NCBI GenBank assembly: GCA_934655835.1 | Contig: CAKUHM010000023.1 | Location: forward strand, 1 to 12,670 | Direction: 5' to 3' | Length of the DNA stretch: 12,670 nucleotides | DNA from: an uncultured Collinsella sp. | GTDB taxonomy: Bacteria; Actinomycetota; Coriobacteriia; Coriobacteriales; Coriobacteriaceae | In this document: positions 1 through 6,736 of the stretch, one piece after another | Numbering within the stretch: the stretch's first letter is position 1 | Layout: every line of letters begins with the position of its first letter | The notes under the pieces: generated by a model | Databases searched by the model: none | What the model was told of the DNA's origin: nothing | Seen by the model: the letters and a program-made list of their open reading frames with translations, nothing else | Made by a program: the position numbers and the translations under genes

Positions 1-11
1 GGAATAGAGTG

Positions 12-42
12 AATGGGCGCGCCTTTGGCGCGTCCATTTTTT
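12..42 (+). terminator. Intrinsic terminator of a gene upstream of the window
   Basis: An 11-12 bp stem (13-23 with 27-37, one G-T wobble, extendable by A12-T38) closes on a TTT loop and runs into six T residues at 37-42. The T tract is on the plus strand, so it should end a plus-strand transcript entering from the left. The gene it serves is outside the window and would converge on the AraC-type gene. Confidence 0.85.
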
Positions 43-46
43 GAGG

Positions 47-75
47 TGTGACAAAGGGACTGTCCCTTTGTCACA
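47..75. repeat. 29-bp perfect palindrome, family copy 1
   Basis: Two 14-nt arms (47-60 and 62-75) are perfect reverse complements around a single T at 61. The core is AAAGGGAC-T-GTCCCTTT flanked by TGTGAC and GTCACA. The TGA stop codon of the minus-strand AraC-type gene (71-73) lies inside the right arm. Related copies lie at 4774-4802 and 6274-6312, both also at gene 3' ends. There is no T tract, so it is not a standard intrinsic terminator. A REP-like dispersed palindrome or a 3'-end stabilising hairpin are the likely explanations. Confidence 0.8.
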
Positions 76-1066
76 TTTGGGAACGCCAGGTGGTGGGGGT
101 GGTTCCCGTGTGTTGCTTGAAGGCTTGGGCGAAGGCGGCTTGTTGGGGGTAGCCTAGACGCTCTGCCACCTGCGCTATCGTGAGCGCGCTATCTGCCAAA
201 AGGTCCTGCGCCCGCTCCATGCGGCGCCTTCGTATGTAGGCGCCCAGGGATTCACCGGTTTGTGCCTTAAAGGTGGCGCACAGTTTGGAACGGCTTGTGT
301 AGAGCCTCTCGGCCACCTCGTTGATACCCACATGTCTGCCTTTGTCGAGCGCGCGCTCAACAAAGGCAGACGCTTCCTCGGCAATGGTCACGCTGGCGCG
401 CGTGTCTGCCGCCTGCCGCGCCTGCTTGTGGGCCGCGCGCGAACAGGCGAGCTCCGCGACCATGGTCCCCACGATGCCCTGCATATAGACGTGTCCGCCT
501 ACGGTGCGGGCGCGGTCCTCGTTAATCCGGCGCAGCGTGTGGCAAATGGCGGACGTCGCCTCTTCGTGCCACGGTTCGGCAAACGCATCAAAGATTCCCG
601 CAAACTCGGTGGGGTAGCGGTGTTCCAACTCGTCAAAATACCCGGGCAAAAAGAGCACCGAGCGCGAGTGATAGAGCTGCCCTGCAAACAGCGGGCTTAG
701 CTCCTCGCCACAGTTATCCTGGATAAAGCTGCAAACGGCATTGTTTGGCCACGGTCCATGCAGGGGTTTAAGGTTCGCAGGCGTTATGCCAGCCTCGGGC
801 ATGCATGTAAGTGTGGGCGCGCTGACCTCGCTCACGCAGGCGTACGGCTCGGGTGTGTATTCGGCCAGGTACATATCGTGCGTCGGGGTAATGAAATGCT
901 CCAGGACAATGCAGGCAGGGGAGAGAGGCATGATCCATGCGCGGCCGTGCGCCCGGTCGTTTGCCACCTCGCCGGTAAAGACGGCGCCCTTGCCGGTAAG
1001 CTCCAAGCCAAACTGCTCAAACTGCGGTGCGTAGAGCTCGGTTATGTCGGTCGCTGCCCGCCGCAT
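71..1066 (-). CDS. AraC-family transcriptional regulator
   Basis: Predicted DNA-binding regulator of 331 residues. The last ~100 residues form the AraC/XylS double helix-turn-helix: a first helix pair around the INEVAERLYTSRSKL segment, then IAQVAERLGY and the conserved F..AFK..TG.TP..WR signature near the C-terminus. The N-terminal ~220 residues are a probable sensory domain that I cannot assign to a ligand. An upstream in-frame ATG at 1148-1150 would add 28 residues. I prefer the ATG at 1064-1066 because a purine-rich AAGGAAGGGG lies about 12 nt upstream of it, and because the longer version would put a 28-bp palindrome (1111-1138) inside coding sequence and leave only 35 bp to the divergent gene. 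It is divergent from the ABC transporter pair and probably controls it, as is common for this arrangement. The stop codon lies inside a palindromic repeat. The family is certain; the start is not. Confidence 0.92.
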   Translation of the reverse strand: MRRAATDITELYAPQFEQFGLELTGKGAVFTGEVANDRAHGRAWIMPLSPACIVLEHFITPTHDMYLAEYTPEPYACVSEVSAPTLTCMPEAGITPANLKPLHGPWPNNAVCSFIQDNCGEELSPLFAGQLYHSRSVLFLPGYFDELEHRYPTEFAGIFDAFAEPWHEEATSAICHTLRRINEDRARTVGGHVYMQGIVGTMVAELACSRAAHKQARQAADTRASVTIAEEASAFVERALDKGRHVGINEVAERLYTSRSKLCATFKAQTGESLGAYIRRRRMERAQDLLADSALTIAQVAERLGYPQQAAFAQAFKQHTGTTPTTWRSQM

Positions 1067-1110
1067 TTGCAAAAGCGTCCCCTTCCTTTGCGAAAACGTC
1101 CATGCCTGGC

Positions 1111-1138
1111 TTGATTGTGAGCCATGGCTAACAATCAA
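1111..1138. promoter_or_regulatory. 28-bp palindrome in the divergent promoter region (putative operator)
   Basis: Outer arms TTGATTGT (1111-1118) and ACAATCAA (1131-1138) are exact reverse complements. Between them AGCCATGGCT (1120-1129) is itself palindromic, so 13 of 14 base pairs match over the whole 28 bp; only 1119/1130 mismatch. It sits in an AT-richer stretch between the preferred start of the AraC-type gene and the first ABC gene, where a regulator could control both. Binding by the AraC protein is inference; that family more often uses direct repeats. Confidence 0.55.
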
Positions 1139-1185
1139 TGATAAGTTCATTACGGTTAACTCTCAAGCCGTTAGAAAGGAATCTC

Positions 1186-3012
1186 ATGGCAAAGGGATCA
1201 AAAAAGGAAGGTGGCGGTATCGGCGAGCTGCTCGCGTATGCCGGTAACCGCAAATTCCTAACGTATTTGGGCATGGTGCTTTCGGCGCTCTCGCAGCTGC
1301 TGAGCTTTGGCCCGTACGTGTGCATTTGGCTTGTCGCGCGCGATTTGATCGCCGTGGCACCTAACTGGAGTGAAGCCTGCGACATCGCGATGTATGGCTG
1401 GTGGGCCGTGGGCTTTGCCCTGGCAAGCATCGTAGCTTATTTCGTGGGGCTCATGTGCACGCACCTGTCTGCGTTTCGCTGCGCGTCCAATATCCGCAAG
1501 ACTACGAGCGAGCACCTGCTTAAGCTGCCGCTTGGCTACTTTGACACGCATGCCACCGGAGAGCTGCGTCGTGTTGTAGACGGATGCGCCGCCTCCACCG
1601 AGACTTTGCTCGCACACATGCTGCCCGATATCGCAGGCGCCGCCGCCATGGTCGTGGGCCTGCTCGTGTTGCTTTTTGCTCTCGATTGGCGTTTGGGTGC
1701 TGCGTGCCTCATCTCGGTCGTCATTTCGTTTGGCGCCATGGCCACCATGATGAGCGGCAAGGGCGCCGAGTTCATGAAGGCCTACATGGGTGCGCTGGTC
1801 AAGATGAACAAGACTGGCACCGAATACGTGCGCGGTATTCCCGTGGTCAAGGTGTTTCAGCAGACGGTCTACTCTTTTAAGGCTTTCCACGATGCGATTG
1901 CCGAGTACGCGCGCCTGGCGCAAGACTATGCGGGTACGTTCTGCCGCGGCCCGCAGGTGCTCAACCTTACGGCGTTAAACGGCCTCGTGGCGTTCTTTTT
2001 GCCTGTGGCGCTGCTGTTGGCACCAGGCGAGACGGACTTCGCGCACTTTTTGACCAACTTCACCTTTTACGCGATCTTCTCTGCTGTGGTGCCGACGGCT
2101 ATGACCAAGCTTATGTTTGTGAGCGAGGCATCTCAGATGAGCGCCGATTCGCTGGCCCGCATCCGCAGCATTATGGAGTCCCAGCAGCTTCCCGTGCCCG
2201 CTCAGCCCAAGCATCCTGTTGGCAGTGATGTACGCTTTGATGACGTGAGCTTTACGCACGAGGGTGCCGAGGCACCTGCCGTTAGCCATGTCAGTTTCAG
2301 CGTTTCCGCTGGTAGCACCCTTGCGCTTGTGGGTCCCTCGGGTGGCGGCAAGTCAACCTGCGCAAGCCTGATTCCTCGTTTTTGGGATGTTTCCTCGGGT
2401 CGAGTGCTCGTAGGCGGTGTGGACGTTCGCGATATGGATCCGCACGAGCTTATGGACCAGGTCGCCTTCGTGTTCCAGACCAACCAGCTGTTCCGGCAAA
2501 CACTTGCCGATAACGTGCGCGCCTCCAGGCCGACTGCCACCGACGACGAGGTGCGTGCGGCCCTCTCCGCAGCTCAGTGCGATGACATCGTGGCCAAGCT
2601 CCCGCAGGGCATCAACACGATGCTCGGTGCTGGCGGGTCATATCTTTCGGGCGGCGAGGTCCAGCGCGTGGCACTCGCCCGCGCAATCCTTAAAGGCGCG
2701 CCTATCGTGGTGCTCGATGAGGCCACGGCGTTTGCCGATCCCGAGAACGAGGCGCTCATCCAGCGCGCCTTTAGCAAGCTGGCGGCGGGCCGCACCGTCA
2801 TTATGATTGCGCACCGGCTCTCGACTGTAGTGGGCGCAGACCAAATCGTGGTGCTCAACCAGGGCGGCGTGCAGGAGTCGGGCACCCATGCCGAGCTGCT
2901 GAGCCAGCACGGCCTGTACGCCAAGATGTGGGCCGAGTATGAGCAGGCCGCGAGCTGGAAGATCACTGCCGCGACCGCAGATGTTACCGCCGCGAAGGGA
3001 GGCGAGGCCTAA
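1186..3012 (+). CDS. ABC transporter, fused permease and ATPase, first subunit
   Basis: Half-transporter of 608 residues: an N-terminal six-helix transmembrane domain (about residues 25-315) followed by a nucleotide-binding domain. ATPase motifs: Walker A GPSGGGKST at about 383-391, Q-loop VFQTNQ, signature LSGGE at 487-491, Walker B VVLDE ending at D511-E512, H-loop His543. The D-loop region reads ATAFADPENE instead of the ASALD-type sequence of the second subunit, a feature I associate with the siderophore-type pairs (YbtPQ, IrtAB). The ATG at 1186 is chosen over 1138 because AGAAAGGA lies just upstream; the longer ORF has no good ribosome site. The next gene starts on the base after its stop, so the two are co-translated and very likely form a heterodimer in the cytoplasmic membrane. 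The substrate is unknown: siderophore, peptide and drug transport are all possible. Confidence 0.93.
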   Translation: MAKGSKKEGGGIGELLAYAGNRKFLTYLGMVLSALSQLLSFGPYVCIWLVARDLIAVAPNWSEACDIAMYGWWAVGFALASIVAYFVGLMCTHLSAFRCASNIRKTTSEHLLKLPLGYFDTHATGELRRVVDGCAASTETLLAHMLPDIAGAAAMVVGLLVLLFALDWRLGAACLISVVISFGAMATMMSGKGAEFMKAYMGALVKMNKTGTEYVRGIPVVKVFQQTVYSFKAFHDAIAEYARLAQDYAGTFCRGPQVLNLTALNGLVAFFLPVALLLAPGETDFAHFLTNFTFYAIFSAVVPTAMTKLMFVSEASQMSADSLARIRSIMESQQLPVPAQPKHPVGSDVRFDDVSFTHEGAEAPAVSHVSFSVSAGSTLALVGPSGGGKSTCASLIPRFWDVSSGRVLVGGVDVRDMDPHELMDQVAFVFQTNQLFRQTLADNVRASRPTATDDEVRAALSAAQCDDIVAKLPQGINTMLGAGGSYLSGGEVQRVALARAILKGAPIVVLDEATAFADPENEALIQRAFSKLAAGRTVIMIAHRLSTVVGADQIVVLNQGGVQESGTHAELLSQHGLYAKMWAEYEQAASWKITAATADVTAAKGGEA

Positions 3013-4770
3013 ATGTTCGCCTCATTCCAAAAGAAGTATTTCCTATCCGATAAAGGCATCGCCGGCGTAAAACGCGGCGTTTTCTGGACCACGCTCACCA
3101 ATCTTATTACCATGGCCGGCATGGGCTTTTTATTCCTGGTTATGGCCGGCTTTGTCGAGCATCTCGCCAGCGGGGCTGACTTGCCGGATGCCCTGCCGAT
3201 CGTGGGCGGCCTCCTGGTCTTTTTCGTGTTGCTCTTTGCCTCTAACTGGCAGCAGTATTACTACACCTACTGCATCTTTTACGAGGAGTGCGGCAAGCAG
3301 CGTATGGAGATTGCCGAGCGCTTGCGCAAACTGCCGCTGTCGTTTTTTGGTCGTCGTGATCTGGCCGATTTAACCGAGACCATCATGGGCGATGTCCAGA
3401 CCATGGAGCACGCCTACAGCCACGTGCTCGGGGAGCTCTGGGGCGCCATCATTGCGAGCGCCATTGTGTTCGTGGCGTCGCTGTTCTTTTGCTGGCAGCT
3501 GGCGATCGCGGCGTTTTGGAGCGTTCCCGTGGCCTTTGCCGTGCTGTATTTGACGCGCGGCCCCATGGTCCCGGTGTTCGACCGTGTCCGCGCCGAGAAG
3601 GTCAAGGTCACTGAGGCGATCCAGGAGACGCTCGACTGCGTTCGCGAGATCCGCGCCACCAATCAGGAGGCCCATTATCTTGAGGGCCTCAACGCCGTGA
3701 TCGATGCCGAGGAGCGCGAGACCACTAAGGGAGAACTCGTTAACGGGCTTTTGGTCAACTCCGCCTTTGTCATTTTGCGCCTGGGGATCGCTTCTACGCT
3801 GGTCACGGGCGCCGCGATGGTTGCTGCCGGCCAGGTCGACTTTTTGGTGATGTTTGCCTTCCTGCTTATGGTGAGCCGCATCTATGCGCCCTTTGACCAG
3901 GCGTTGATGTTGATGACCGAGCTGTTTGCCGCCGAGTCTTCGGCCAAGCGCATGCGCTCCATCATGGAGGAGCCCGTGGCGCAGGGCGACGAGAAGTTTG
4001 AGCCTGCGGGCCACGACGTGGTGTTCGATCACGTGGCATTTGGTTATGGTGCGGGCGAGGACGGCCGCGCCGGCGAGAAAGTTCTTACCGATGTGAGCTT
4101 TACCGCTAAGGAAGGCGAGGTCACGGCACTGGTCGGTCCTTCGGGTTCTGGCAAGTCTACGGTGAGCCGACTGGCCGCGCGCTTTTGGGATGCCACCGCG
4201 GGCAAGGTTACCGTGGGTGGCGTGGATGTTGCGGGCGTGGACCCCGAGGTACTGCTGCGCGACTACGCCATTGTGTTCCAGGACGTGCTGCTCTTTGACG
4301 ACACGGTGATGGGCAACATCCGCCTGGGCCGTCGCGATGCCACCGACGAGGAAGTCCTCGCGGCCGCGCGTGCCGCCAACTGCGACGAGTTCGTAAGCCG
4401 CATGCCGCAGGGCTATGACACCATGATTGGCGAGAACGGCTCCAAGCTGTCCGGTGGCGAGCGCCAGCGCATCTCCATCGCCCGTGCGTTGCTCAAGGAT
4501 GCGCCGATCGTGCTGTTGGACGAGGCAACGGCGAGCTTGGATGTAGAGAACGAGACCGTGGTGCAGCAGGCACTTTCTCGCCTGCTCGCCGGCAAAACGG
4601 TCATCGTGATCGCTCATCGCATGCGCACGGTTGAAAATGCCGACAAGATCGTCGTGCTCAAGGACGGCGTGGTTGCCGAGCAGGGCACTCCGGCACAGCT
4701 CAAGGCAGCGGGCGGAGAATTCGCCCGCATGGTCGCACTGCAAAAGGAAGCAGCAACCTGGCAGCTGTAA
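3013..4770 (+). CDS. ABC transporter, fused permease and ATPase, second subunit
   Basis: Half-transporter of 585 residues with the same order as its neighbour: transmembrane domain (about residues 20-310), then ATPase. Motifs: Walker A GPSGSGKST at 375-383, Q-loop VFQDVLLF, signature LSGGERQR from 479, Walker B IVLLDE with D503-E504, D-loop ASLD, and H-loop His535. All catalytic residues are present, so both sites of the heterodimer look competent. The ATG follows the TAA of the first subunit with no gap, and its ribosome site must lie in the upstream coding end (GGGAGGCGAGG, 2998-3008). The gene ends 3 bp before a degenerate palindromic repeat. No substrate-binding protein or biosynthetic gene is nearby, which leaves import or export open. 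Confidence 0.93.
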   Translation: MFASFQKKYFLSDKGIAGVKRGVFWTTLTNLITMAGMGFLFLVMAGFVEHLASGADLPDALPIVGGLLVFFVLLFASNWQQYYYTYCIFYEECGKQRMEIAERLRKLPLSFFGRRDLADLTETIMGDVQTMEHAYSHVLGELWGAIIASAIVFVASLFFCWQLAIAAFWSVPVAFAVLYLTRGPMVPVFDRVRAEKVKVTEAIQETLDCVREIRATNQEAHYLEGLNAVIDAEERETTKGELVNGLLVNSAFVILRLGIASTLVTGAAMVAAGQVDFLVMFAFLLMVSRIYAPFDQALMLMTELFAAESSAKRMRSIMEEPVAQGDEKFEPAGHDVVFDHVAFGYGAGEDGRAGEKVLTDVSFTAKEGEVTALVGPSGSGKSTVSRLAARFWDATAGKVTVGGVDVAGVDPEVLLRDYAIVFQDVLLFDDTVMGNIRLGRRDATDEEVLAAARAANCDEFVSRMPQGYDTMIGENGSKLSGGERQRISIARALLKDAPIVLLDEATASLDVENETVVQQALSRLLAGKTVIVIAHRMRTVENADKIVVLKDGVVAEQGTPAQLKAAGGEFARMVALQKEAATWQL

Positions 4771-4773
4771 GAA

Positions 4774-4802
4774 TGTGACAAAGTGACAGTCCATCTGTCA
4801 CA
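4774..4802. repeat. 29-bp palindrome, degenerate family copy 2
   Basis: Arms 4774-4787 and 4789-4802 around A4788 pair at 11 of 14 positions. Outer TGTGAC/GTCACA is intact, while the inner AAAGTGAC/GTCCATCT has three mismatches. It is recognisably the same element as 47-75 and begins 3 bp after the stop codon of the second ABC gene. It may mark the end of the operon transcript, but it lacks a T tract. Confidence 0.65.
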
Positions 4803-4840
4803 CTTCATTGTATATGATGAAAATGTAACAAAACTGCCCT

Positions 4841-4917
4841 AAAACTTCCGTAAATGTGATAAATATCACGTTTTACCCAGGGTAAAATGTGAGAAATCTC
4901 ACATTTACGGAAGTTTT
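4841..4917. promoter_or_regulatory. 77-bp nested palindrome upstream of the DUF4143 ATPase gene
   Basis: The whole segment is symmetric about A4879, with 33 of 38 position pairs complementary. The outer arms AAAACTTCCGTAAATGTGA (4841-4859) and 4899-4917 are perfect over 19 nt. The centre is TTTTACCC-A-GGGTAAAA (4871-4887). Inside each half is a separate dyad, GTGATA-AA-TATCAC (4856-4869) and GTGAGA-AA-TCTCAC (4889-4902), whose centres are 33 bp apart. Each dyad is close to the Crp/Fnr-type consensus TGTGA-N6-TCACA. It ends 16 bp before the ATPase start codon. It may be a paired operator, a cruciform, or an RNA hairpin in the leader. TAAAAT at 4883-4888 could be a -10 element, but no convincing -35 is seen. 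Confidence 0.7.
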
Positions 4918-4933
4918 TTGCGGGAGGTCGGTC

Positions 4934-6283
4934 ATGCAGCGGGATATCATCGCCAAGCTTAATGCTTGGAAGGCGTCGGAGTATCGTAAGCCGCTCATCC
5001 TTAAAGGAGCGCGTCAGGTTGGAAAGACGTGGGCGCTCAAGGAGTTCGGCCGCGCCTCGTATCGCAACTGCGTATACCTGACGCTGGAGGAGCCATCTCC
5101 CGGGGTTCAAAGCGAATATGCGCAGTTTTTCGAGGGCACGCGTGATCCGCGGCGCATTATTTCAAATCTATCCTTGGCGTTTGGCCAGCCCATCGATCCT
5201 GGCGAGACGCTGCTTATTGTTGACGAGATCCAGGACTGCCCCTCTGCAGTTGGTGCTCTCAAGTATTTTTGCGATGAGGCCCCCGAATATCACGTTGCGT
5301 GCGCAGGGTCTTTGCTGGGTGTTCGCTTGTCCCGCGAGACGAGTGCCTTTCCGGTGGGAAAGGTCGAGTTCATGGAGATGCGCCCCATGAGCTTTTCTGA
5401 GTTTTTAAAGGCCGAAGGCGCCTCAAACTATGATGCGTATCTTGGCGGTCTGGATCAGATCGAGGCGGTACCGGATTTCTTTCATGTCAGACTCGTCGAG
5501 CACCTTCGCCGCTATTTTGCATGCGGTGGCATGCCGGAAGCTCTTGGTCGGTGGGTCGAAACGGGTGATATTGCTCAGGTTGATAAAGTGTTATCCGACC
5601 TCTTGGATTCCTATGAGCGTGATTTTGCCAAGCACGGTGGTCGTGCACAGTTCGCTAAGCTTTCGCAAATTTGGAACTCAATTCCAACGCAGCTGGCGCG
5701 CGAGAATAAAAAGTTTGTTTGGGGTGCGGTTCGCGAGGGGGCTCGTGCCCGCGAATATGAGGACGCTCTGGAATGGCTCGCCGATGCCGGTCTGATCACG
5801 TCGGCGCGACTTAATACCGGCGGCGGAATACCGCTCTCGGCCTACGATGATCTCAAGGCCTTTAAGGTTTACTGTCTTGATGTTGGCTTGCTGCGCCGTA
5901 TGGCAAAGCTCGATGCTTCGGCATTCGCCATCTCGGACGCGATTTTTTCTGAGTTCAAAGGCTCGTTTGCCGAGAACTACGTGCTTCAGGCGTTGCTTCC
6001 GCAGCTGGATGCCGCTCCGCGCTATTGGACTAACGAGAAACCAAAGCATGAGGTCGATTTTTTGATTCAAGTCGGAAACAATATTGTTCCCGTTGAGGTC
6101 AAATCGGGGGAGGTCATTCATTCCAAGAGTCTGAAATACTATGCCGACAAACATGCGGAGACGACCCCGTTGAGAGTCCGTTACTCCCTTAAGAACCTGA
6201 GGCTTGATGATGGGGTGCTCAATATTCCGCTGTATTTGGCCGACCGATCCGTCCCTCTTATCAAGAAAGCGCTCGCAGCATGA
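4934..6283 (+). CDS. AAA ATPase with C-terminal DUF4143 / PD-(D/E)xK-like domain
   Basis: A 449-residue protein of the widespread AAA_14-DUF4143 ATPase family, whose cellular role is not established. Walker A GARQVGKTW is at residues 25-33, Walker B LLIVDEIQD has D97-E98, and a sensor-like ACAGS segment is at 122-126. The C-terminal part carries H-E-V-D375-F, then V-E388-V-K390, the spacing of a PD-(D/E)xK nuclease-fold core, so nuclease activity is possible but unproven. The start at 4934 is chosen because GGGAGG (4922-4927) sits at good spacing; a longer ORF from 4889 would include part of the 77-bp palindrome. The gene stands alone between two palindromes, and its TGA (6281-6283) is inside the downstream one. 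Base use appears slightly AT-richer than the neighbouring genes, which suggests recent transfer. Comparable genes are often multi-copy in gut bacteria (recalled, not checked). Confidence 0.9.
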   Translation: MQRDIIAKLNAWKASEYRKPLILKGARQVGKTWALKEFGRASYRNCVYLTLEEPSPGVQSEYAQFFEGTRDPRRIISNLSLAFGQPIDPGETLLIVDEIQDCPSAVGALKYFCDEAPEYHVACAGSLLGVRLSRETSAFPVGKVEFMEMRPMSFSEFLKAEGASNYDAYLGGLDQIEAVPDFFHVRLVEHLRRYFACGGMPEALGRWVETGDIAQVDKVLSDLLDSYERDFAKHGGRAQFAKLSQIWNSIPTQLARENKKFVWGAVREGARAREYEDALEWLADAGLITSARLNTGGGIPLSAYDDLKAFKVYCLDVGLLRRMAKLDASAFAISDAIFSEFKGSFAENYVLQALLPQLDAAPRYWTNEKPKHEVDFLIQVGNNIVPVEVKSGEVIHSKSLKYYADKHAETTPLRVRYSLKNLRLDDGVLNIPLYLADRSVPLIKKALAA

Positions 6284-6312
6284 CAAAGGGACAGTCCCTT
6301 TGTCATGCTGCG
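6274..6312. repeat. 39-bp perfect palindrome, family copy 3
   Basis: Two 19-nt arms (6274-6292 and 6294-6312) match perfectly around A6293, with core AAAGGGAC-A-GTCCCTTT. The core matches copy 1 apart from the central base. Here the symmetry extends outward through the last codons of the ATPase gene, so CGCAGCA before the core is mirrored by TGCTGCG after it. The gene's TGA stop overlaps the left arm. A strong RNA hairpin at the mRNA 3' end is expected, but no T tract follows. Confidence 0.85.
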
Positions 6313-6338
6313 GGGCAGTGCGGATCGTTGTCTAATAC

Positions 6339-6495
6339 TTTTCCTAGAAGTGAACGACCTTATTTGGACCCACGAAGCATCGACACATTTTGGAGGTTGT
6401 TTCCTGCGGTTTTGTCGAGTTTTTCCTGCGGTTTTGCTGCCGAAAAATGCGGATGCTTCGGGGGTCCGATTTTGCTCGTTCACTTCTCGGGAAAA
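6339..6495. repeat. ~157-bp element with two-block inverted-repeat arms
   Basis: Outer blocks AGAAGTGAACGA (6346-6357) and TCGTTCACTTCT (6476-6487) are exact reverse complements. Inner blocks GGACCCACGAAGCATC (6366-6381) and GATGCTTCGGGGGTCC (6452-6467) match at 15 of 16. Eight unpaired bases separate the blocks in each arm. Flanks TTTTCC (6339-6344) and GGGAAAA (6489-6495) extend the symmetry loosely. The central loop carries a direct repeat TTTCCTGCGGTTTTG at 6400-6414 and 6422-6436. No ORF or target duplication is evident. It could be a small non-autonomous palindromic element or a structured RNA. Confidence 0.7.
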
Positions 6496-6621
6496 CCATT
6501 CACCTTCAATCCGCCGGAGAGGGAAGGCCTCTTCTTTGGCGTCACGGGTATGTGTCGTGGCGAACGGATCGCTGAAAACTGGATGCTTTGAGACCTATAG
6601 TTTCCAAAAAGTTAACCGTTG

Positions 6622-6650
6622 TTGACCTGATTTGTTAGATAAACTAAACT
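6622..6650 (+). promoter_or_regulatory. Sigma-70-type promoter of the metal ATPase operon
   Basis: TTGACC (6622-6627) and TAAACT (6645-6650) are separated by 17 bp, giving a start near 6657 and a leader of about 80 nt. TTAG-ATAAA-CTAA (6635-6647) overlaps the spacer and -10 and distantly resembles DtxR-family operator half-sites, which would suit a metal-responsive operon. That last point is inference. Confidence 0.5.
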
Positions 6651-6688
6651 ATTTTCCAAAAGTGTGCTCGAGCAAACTTATTTACTCG

Positions 6689-6720
6689 GGTGCTGAGGCA
6701 CCGTGCCGCAGTTGTTGCGG
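6689..6720 (+). promoter_or_regulatory. Two small leader hairpins before the metal operon
   Basis: GGTGC-TGAG-GCACC (6689-6702) and CCGCA-GTTGT-TGCGG (6706-6720) are two consecutive perfect 5-bp stems, 3 nt apart. They lie directly upstream of the ribosome site AAAAGGGAGAG (6721-6731). They could modulate translation, but they match no riboswitch class I recognise. Confidence 0.4.
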
Positions 6721-6736
6721 AAAAGGGAGAGACATC

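Larger units (their letters stand above)
6313..6736. other. Gene-free interval with repeats, promoter and leader
   Basis: No convincing gene is seen in these ~420 bp. Short ORFs read through the palindrome and lack homologous-looking sequence or ribosome sites. The interval contains the inverted-repeat element at 6339-6495, a stretch of no recognised function at 6496-6620, a promoter at 6622-6650, and two leader hairpins at 6689-6720. The segment at 6580-6595 (GGATGCTT, then GAGACC) faintly resembles the inner motif of the inverted-repeat element. Confidence 0.6.

Noticed and set aside
3370..4794. 474-residue minus-strand ORF opposite the second ABC subunit
   Set aside because: It is the antisense shadow of a GC-rich gene: its translation is rich in His, Arg and Gln, has no domain, and overlaps a clear ABC transporter entirely.
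4774..4802. Classic intrinsic terminator for the ABC operon
   Set aside because: The stem is imperfect and no T tract follows, so it is listed as a repeat; a termination role remains possible.
4889..4933. Longer N-terminus of the DUF4143 ATPase
   Set aside because: It would begin inside the 77-bp palindrome and has no ribosome site, while the ATG at 4934 has GGGAGG upstream.
6280..6625. Overlapping ORFs of about 100 residues after the ATPase gene
   Set aside because: They start inside the palindrome, cover the inverted-repeat element, lack ribosome sites and show no protein-like conservation pattern.
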